A stretch of DNA of 27,206 bases, from the NCBI GenBank assembly GCA_937896065.1, contig CALBLI010000006.1, forward strand, positions 1 to 27,206, read 5' to 3'. The notes below the pieces were generated by a model. The model saw nothing but the letters and a program-made list of their open reading frames with translations, was not told where the DNA came from and ran no database searches. Origin of the DNA: an uncultured Caryophanales bacterium. Lineage in GTDB: Bacteria; Bacillota_I; Bacilli_A; RFN20; CAG-288. Every line of letters begins with the position of its first letter. Position 1 is the stretch's first letter. Below are positions 22,808 through 27,206 of the stretch, in pieces. The position numbers were made by a program, and so were the translations under genes.

Positions 22808-22827
22808 GATTAAATAAGTGAGCAAAT
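22808..22827. repeat. 20-bp direct repeat, copy 2 (after the BspA-like gene)
   Basis: Exact match to 22245-22264, 563 bp away in the same orientation. It begins about 30 bp after the stop of the BspA-like gene and looks like one half of the terminator hairpin, without its partner arm nearby. Confidence 0.85.
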
Positions 22828-22858
22828 AAAATATTTAAATTACAAAAAGTTACTTAAA

Positions 22859-25342
22859 TTAAGCAAATAAATCTTTTGCCATTTTAGGTTCAAGATAATT
22901 ACCAGTATCATCCATCAATCTAACTAAGATTTTATCACCATCAGTAATTTTAAATATTTGTGTGAAATTATTTAAATTTATAAAAGCAGTAACAAATTGC
23001 GACTTTGTACCATTGAAATTTATACGATGGAAGTTAGTGCAGAATGCATCAGTTATTAGTGAAGCAGGACTAGCAGGGAAAACCACGTTTGGATTTTTAA
23101 ATGTTATCTCTTGTAAAGCATTTTTACTCTCGTCATCATCTGAGTAAGGTGAACTTATATACATCATGGATTTAAAAGAAGTAATTGATTCAGCAAAAGT
23201 AATACTTTTCATACGTGAGAAATTAAAGAGTGAAGTAGAATTTGAAGTTGAAATAGTAACCTCTAAGTCTTTATCTTTAAAATCAAAACAAGAAAAAGCC
23301 ATTGGGTAAATATTTTCAACGCTTTTAGGGATGATGTAATCGACAGTTCCTCTAGCTATAGCATTGCCACTTTTATAAATTAAAACACCATCTTCAGTTC
23401 TAAATGATTTATTATCAGGATGAACAACAAATTTCTTGATTTTGCTCATGTTATTAGCAGCATAGTTACCATTTTGATTGACATTAGAAAGTGTAGCAGG
23501 TAAACGAAGCTCTTCAACTGTGCAATTGACAAAAGCATCAGGCCTAATTTCTTTAAAATTAGAATTTGTTAAATCAATAGTCTTAAAATTGCGGTTATTG
23601 AAAGCTCCCTCCCATACGCATACAGCTTGTGAATCAAAATTAGTAGGATTGATGCTATCATTAAAAACAGATATCAATTCCTTTCCAGCAATACTAGAAG
23701 CAAGACCAGATTGACTTGTTGATGTACAATAAAGCTGATTATCAATGACTTGTAAGTTTGAATTATTAGCACCTAAAAATTCAATTTTACCAAAAGTAGT
23801 ACCTTCAAAAGCATCCAATGGATGAACTAATCTAAATGATTCAGGAATGTATAATGTACCAATATTTGAATTTCTAATATAATTGTCAGTATTATAAGTT
23901 GATCCTTTACTAAACTCACTAACACCAGAAGGAATTGTAAAAGTGCCAATTGTTGCATTATCAATATAAATACTCTTAATTTTTGATGAATAGCAAATGA
24001 CTTCACCGATTTCGCAATTTTTAATATATAGATAAGAACGATTATTCATGGTTGCTGGAATAATTAATTTTTTAATTTTGCGACCATATAAATAACTTGA
24101 ATTATAGTTGTTAGCATTTATGTCATCACGCCAAACAACAGTATCACCATAGGATGAATTCTCTACATATTTTACAGGTGAATTTTTATAAAAAATACCA
24201 TTTTCAGCTGAAAAATAAGTGTTTCCACTTTCAACGACTATCTCTTGTAAATTAGGACATGTTCTAAACATATTAGTAGTAGGCACACTATTCACATTTT
24301 TATGAAAATAAAAATATTTTAAATTTAAACAGTCAGTAAATGATGATTCTTCATGATTATTCAAAACTAAACTAACTACTGCACTAGGAACAGTAAAAGT
24401 CTCAATATTAGAACCAATAAATGAATATTTTAAAGTAGTGATAGGACTATCAGTTGCAAATTTTACTTCAGTCATATTTGAATATGAAAAACAATAATCT
24501 CCAAGAGAAGTGATATTATTTGGAATATATAAGAAATCTAAAACTGATCCTCTAAAAGCAAAATCGCCTAAACTTTTAACAGTTGAATCTTGAGGAACTT
24601 GTGCTTTATCATTTGCAAATAACACCTTTTCATTTTTGCTATCAGTTGAATCAAGCAAACAATTATTTTTAAAGCGATACTTAGGATTATCAGATGAAAT
24701 ATCTGTAAGTAACTTATTGAAAGCAAAAGCACGCTCATCAATGTTTACAACATTAGATGGAATATTTAATGATGTAATTGAAGTATAAATGAATGAATTA
24801 GCAGCAATATTAATATCAAACTCAGTTGGAATAGTTGAATTTTTACAAGCAGCATATAAAAAGTATCCATCACCTAAATTAGTGGCTGATAATAAGCAAT
24901 TGTTTTTTACTTGAAAATATTTATTATTTGGTGATACTTCAATTTTTTCTAAATTAGGCATATATGCCAAGGAAATGTTTTTAACATTAGCACCGATATA
25001 TACCTTTTTAATTGATGTAAGAATAGTCTTTTCATTTGTAACGTCAAAAGAAACAACAGGTAACGAGTCAATGACATCAGGGATGACAAGATTAGTGACA
25101 TCTTGTTTTAAAGCAGTAATTTTATATTCGGTAGCAGGTTGACCTGTTATTGAATATGTAAATAAATCTTTATCGGCAATAGGAGTTTCAGGCTCTTCTG
25201 GTTGTTCGGGAGTAGAAGGAGAAGTAATAGTAGATGAATTTCCAGTACTTGAGATTGAATTATTTGTTTGCTTAGAGCAAGAAGCTATAGGAAAAAGAGA
25301 AAAAATAGCTAGTAATGATAATAATTTAGATTTAGTTTTCAT
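22859..25342 (-). CDS. BspA-like leucine-rich-repeat (LRR_5) surface lipoprotein
   Basis: 827 residues: a lipoprotein signal peptide (KTKSKLLSLLAIFSLFPIASC, lipid Cys22), a Ser/Thr/Pro/Glu-rich linker (TPEQPEEPETP), then many LRR_5 repeats such as SLNIPSNVVNIDERAF and DFLYIPNNITSLGDYCF. It ends with an FNGTKSQFVTAF-type terminal module, also seen as FNGTLAQLKSYF in the plus-strand paralogue at 10620. It should be displayed on the outer membrane face; the ligand is unknown. An open frame extends to 25405, but AAAGGAG before ATG 25342 and the signal peptide fix the start. It follows the upstream LRR gene after 13 nt, with its ribosome site overlapping that gene's stop, so the two are cotranscribed. 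Confidence 0.92.
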   Translation of the reverse strand: MKTKSKLLSLLAIFSLFPIASCSKQTNNSISSTGNSSTITSPSTPEQPEEPETPIADKDLFTYSITGQPATEYKITALKQDVTNLVIPDVIDSLPVVSFDVTNEKTILTSIKKVYIGANVKNISLAYMPNLEKIEVSPNNKYFQVKNNCLLSATNLGDGYFLYAACKNSTIPTEFDINIAANSFIYTSITSLNIPSNVVNIDERAFAFNKLLTDISSDNPKYRFKNNCLLDSTDSKNEKVLFANDKAQVPQDSTVKSLGDFAFRGSVLDFLYIPNNITSLGDYCFSYSNMTEVKFATDSPITTLKYSFIGSNIETFTVPSAVVSLVLNNHEESSFTDCLNLKYFYFHKNVNSVPTTNMFRTCPNLQEIVVESGNTYFSAENGIFYKNSPVKYVENSSYGDTVVWRDDINANNYNSSYLYGRKIKKLIIPATMNNRSYLYIKNCEIGEVICYSSKIKSIYIDNATIGTFTIPSGVSEFSKGSTYNTDNYIRNSNIGTLYIPESFRLVHPLDAFEGTTFGKIEFLGANNSNLQVIDNQLYCTSTSQSGLASSIAGKELISVFNDSINPTNFDSQAVCVWEGAFNNRNFKTIDLTNSNFKEIRPDAFVNCTVEELRLPATLSNVNQNGNYAANNMSKIKKFVVHPDNKSFRTEDGVLIYKSGNAIARGTVDYIIPKSVENIYPMAFSCFDFKDKDLEVTISTSNSTSLFNFSRMKSITFAESITSFKSMMYISSPYSDDDESKNALQEITFKNPNVVFPASPASLITDAFCTNFHRINFNGTKSQFVTAFINLNNFTQIFKITDGDKILVRLMDDTGNYLEPKMAKDLFA

Positions 25343-25355
25343 GATATCTCTCCTT

Positions 25356-27206
25356 TTATGCGTAGAATGAATCAAGTGTTTTTTCAATAACCTTACTATC
25401 AGCATCTAAACATGTTATGTATATATTGCTTGAACTTAAGTTTGTGAGTCTTGTTGTATAGTAACTTTTCGTTGATCTATATATCTTTACCTTACTATCA
25501 GTATCATCAAACTTGAAAAGAATTTTATCATTGCAAGAATAAAATACTGATGTAGAAGAATTTGCACTACAGTTAATTTGATTAGATGGAAGACGTACAA
25601 ATTTTAAGTCTTTGTTATAAGCAAAAACGTAATAACTTCCAAATGAGGTTGAGACTCCGCCGCTAGTTGTTGGAATGTAAACAGAAGTTAATCCGCAGTT
25701 TAAAAAAGCTGCATTACCTATTTTATTAACATTTTTAGGTAAGACTAGGTCTTTTTTAGAATCAGGTGCTTGCTTTTGAAAGAAAGCTGAGTTAGCAATG
25801 GTGGTTACACTATCAGGTATATTAAAATCAGAACCACCAATGTAGAGAGTAGTGCCATCTTTGCTAAGAAGATTGCCATCAACAACTTTAAAATTAGCAT
25901 TGCTTGAACTTATACTTACATTATTTATTTTGCAGCAAGAATTAAATTCTGTTGAAAGAGTTTCCAGTTTGTCAGGTAATATCAAATTATTGATAGTTAA
26001 ATAACAATTTGAATCTGTTAAATAGCTAGAGTTATCAAGCCAATTAGTGATACCAAAAGTAGATGCGGAAATGCTTGTAATATTAGTCTTAGATAAATCA
26101 AGAGTATCAATTACATTTGATATCTTTAATTTAGGGTTAGGATTTGATGTAATATCGCTATAATATGTTCTATAAGGTGTGAAAGTTTGATAGGAAATAC
26201 TTGCTACAGTGCTTGGTATTTTAAAACTTTCAAAATCTGATGTGATTGTATTTAAAGTAGATCCAGCTGTATTTAATAGGCACCCATCTTTAAATGTATA
26301 AGGTGTATTATTTGCTCCATCAAAGATGATGTTATCAATCTGTGAAGTTTTAAAAACATTATAATCTGTATTAGTAATAGTAATTGTGCTTGGAATATGA
26401 AGCTCTTTTATATGAGCATAATAAAAGTTATTATTACTACTACCATTAAGATAACTAGTCAAATGAGAAGGAATACTAAAATAATCTAGATTCATTCCTT
26501 GAACAGGCAGTTGGGTAATCATTGAAGAATTGGTGACAATTTCACTGATTTCTGAATACATACCCCAGGAAGCATTAAAAGTTAAATTTAAAGTTCTCGA
26601 ACTAGGAACAATAACTTTTTTAGTTACCTTGGTTGAAAAAGCATAGCCAACAATATTAACAACTTTATCAGGAATGATGCAAATTTCATTCATTGATAAA
26701 ACTAAATAATTATTTCCCTTTTCAAGAAGATTGCCATTTTCAAAAACAAAGTTTTTACAATCAGGAGCAACAATAAGACTTTTTAATTGAGTGGTGTTCA
26801 TAAAACCTTTATCAGCAAAGCCAGATGAAGTTCTAAAAGTATCTTTATTTAAATCACGTGGAATATAAAAACTTTCTAAAGAGGGTAAACTTCGTAAGTT
26901 AGGAAGTATAGTTAAAGTATCAGGAAGTCTTAAAGTTTTTAAATTATTGCAATTTTCAAAAGCGTATTTGTAAAGTTGAGTGATTTTAGAATTACTAGCA
27001 AAAGTAATATTTTCAACAGTTGATCTTGCAAATGGACCAGTTACAGAGCCTTGAGAATCTTGAAAAGAAGTGATATTGCTTGGAATATAAACTGATTTGA
27101 TATTAAGACTAGCAAAAGCATCGGTACCTAAGGTAGTAACACGACTATCTTCAGGTATGTTTCCTCTAATAGTTCCAGTAATCATGGTTTTAGTAGGAAG
27201 ATGAAT
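25356..27206 (-). CDS. BspA-like leucine-rich-repeat protein, 5' end outside the window
   Basis: 617 codons of continuous LRR_5 repeat protein, open through the window edge. Codons before the first internal ATG (27185) still read as repeat sequence (IHLPTKT), so that ATG is not the true start. Typical units include SVYIPSNITSFQDSQG, FKIPSTVASISYQTF and LVLPKNVNKIGNAAF. The C-terminus (DSKVIEKTLDSFYA) is unlike that of the other two family members. It probably also has a lipoprotein signal peptide, but this cannot be seen. It is the promoter-proximal member of a tandem pair with the gene at 22859-25342. Confidence 0.9.
   Translation of the reverse strand: MHLPTKTMITGTIRGNIPEDSRVTTLGTDAFASLNIKSVYIPSNITSFQDSQGSVTGPFARSTVENITFASNSKITQLYKYAFENCNNLKTLRLPDTLTILPNLRSLPSLESFYIPRDLNKDTFRTSSGFADKGFMNTTQLKSLIVAPDCKNFVFENGNLLEKGNNYLVLSMNEICIIPDKVVNIVGYAFSTKVTKKVIVPSSRTLNLTFNASWGMYSEISEIVTNSSMITQLPVQGMNLDYFSIPSHLTSYLNGSSNNNFYYAHIKELHIPSTITITNTDYNVFKTSQIDNIIFDGANNTPYTFKDGCLLNTAGSTLNTITSDFESFKIPSTVASISYQTFTPYRTYYSDITSNPNPKLKISNVIDTLDLSKTNITSISASTFGITNWLDNSSYLTDSNCYLTINNLILPDKLETLSTEFNSCCKINNVSISSSNANFKVVDGNLLSKDGTTLYIGGSDFNIPDSVTTIANSAFFQKQAPDSKKDLVLPKNVNKIGNAAFLNCGLTSVYIPTTSGGVSTSFGSYYVFAYNKDLKFVRLPSNQINCSANSSTSVFYSCNDKILFKFDDTDSKVKIYRSTKSYYTTRLTNLSSSNIYITCLDADSKVIEKTLDSFYA

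Larger units (their letters stand above)
22106..22858. other. 753-bp structured non-coding region between a BspA-like gene and gapA
   Basis: No protein gene of normal size is seen in any frame. In minus-strand order it holds: half of a terminator-like sequence (22827-22808), a perfect 8-bp hairpin (22706-22686), three A-tract repeats (22511-22443), a near-consensus promoter (22433-22405), a nine-codon ORF (22398-22369), a 5-bp hairpin (22377-22360), a 7-7-7 dyad (22316-22296), a strong terminator (22261-22199), and gapA's proximal promoter. Confidence 0.7.

Noticed and set aside
22106..22858. Known RNA family or tRNA in the long intergenic region
   Set aside because: By eye there is no cloverleaf, T-box, SRP apical loop, 6S rod or common riboswitch core. 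A covariance search would be decisive.
1..27206. UGA read as tryptophan (Mycoplasma code)
   Set aside because: RF2 is present with its TGA-dependent frameshift, and core proteins read through cleanly with the standard code.

Overview
This is an AT-rich chromosomal window from a low-GC bacterium. It most resembles an uncultured gut Bacillota or Tenericutes-like lineage (RF39, Izemoplasma or Erysipelotrichia type), but that placement is inference. Supporting signs are strong AAGGAGG ribosome binding sites, a clustered gapA-pgk-tpiA operon, BspA-like leucine-rich-repeat lipoproteins and paired DUF4143-type ATPases. UGA is a stop codon here: prfB (RF2) is present with its programmed +1 frameshift at CTT TGA C. 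Even so, no complete gene in the window ends in TGA; all use TAA except one TAG.

Layout. (1) 1-5457, minus strand: secA, prfB, a YitT-family membrane protein and a truncated S41 protease, with short gaps or overlaps, as one export/translation operon. (2) 5720-10310, plus strand: a small lipoprotein, a six-helix DUF308/HdeD-like membrane protein with its own terminator, then a GH3 beta-glycosidase overlapping a SIMPL-domain gene, preceded by a 20-bp dyad. (3) 10620-12929, plus strand: a BspA-like lipoprotein with a clear sigma-A promoter, converging with 2 bp between stop codons on a minus-strand MscS channel gene. Upstream of mscS is a membrane-anchored protein gene interrupted by an in-frame TAA. 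(4) 14963-17815, minus strand: two paralogous AAA ATPases with DUF4143/PD-(D/E)XK-like C-termini. Each is preceded by its own array of three dyad-containing repeats at an exact 33-bp period. This is the most unusual element of the window. (5) 17984-18814: a Bax-inhibitor-1 family membrane protein. (6) 18954-22105, minus strand: gapA, pgk and tpiA, ending in a strong terminator. (7) 22106-22858: a 753-bp non-coding stretch rich in structure. On the minus strand it has three A-tract repeats at a 23-bp period, a near-consensus promoter (TTGACA-17-TAGAAT), a possible leaderless 9-codon ORF, a dyad and a strong terminator, all before gapA's own promoter. That makes it a candidate small RNA or attenuation leader. 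(8) 22859-27206, minus strand: two tandem BspA-like proteins, the upstream one running off the window.

The core genes (secA, prfB, gapA, pgk, tpiA) form a conserved backbone. Between them sit surface lipoproteins, sugar hydrolysis and stress or membrane proteins, plus the ATPase pair as the likely accessory module. Two or three genes (5720, 14897, possibly the 22398 mini-ORF) show a -10 box exactly 6 nt before ATG and no Shine-Dalgarno, suggesting leaderless mRNAs.
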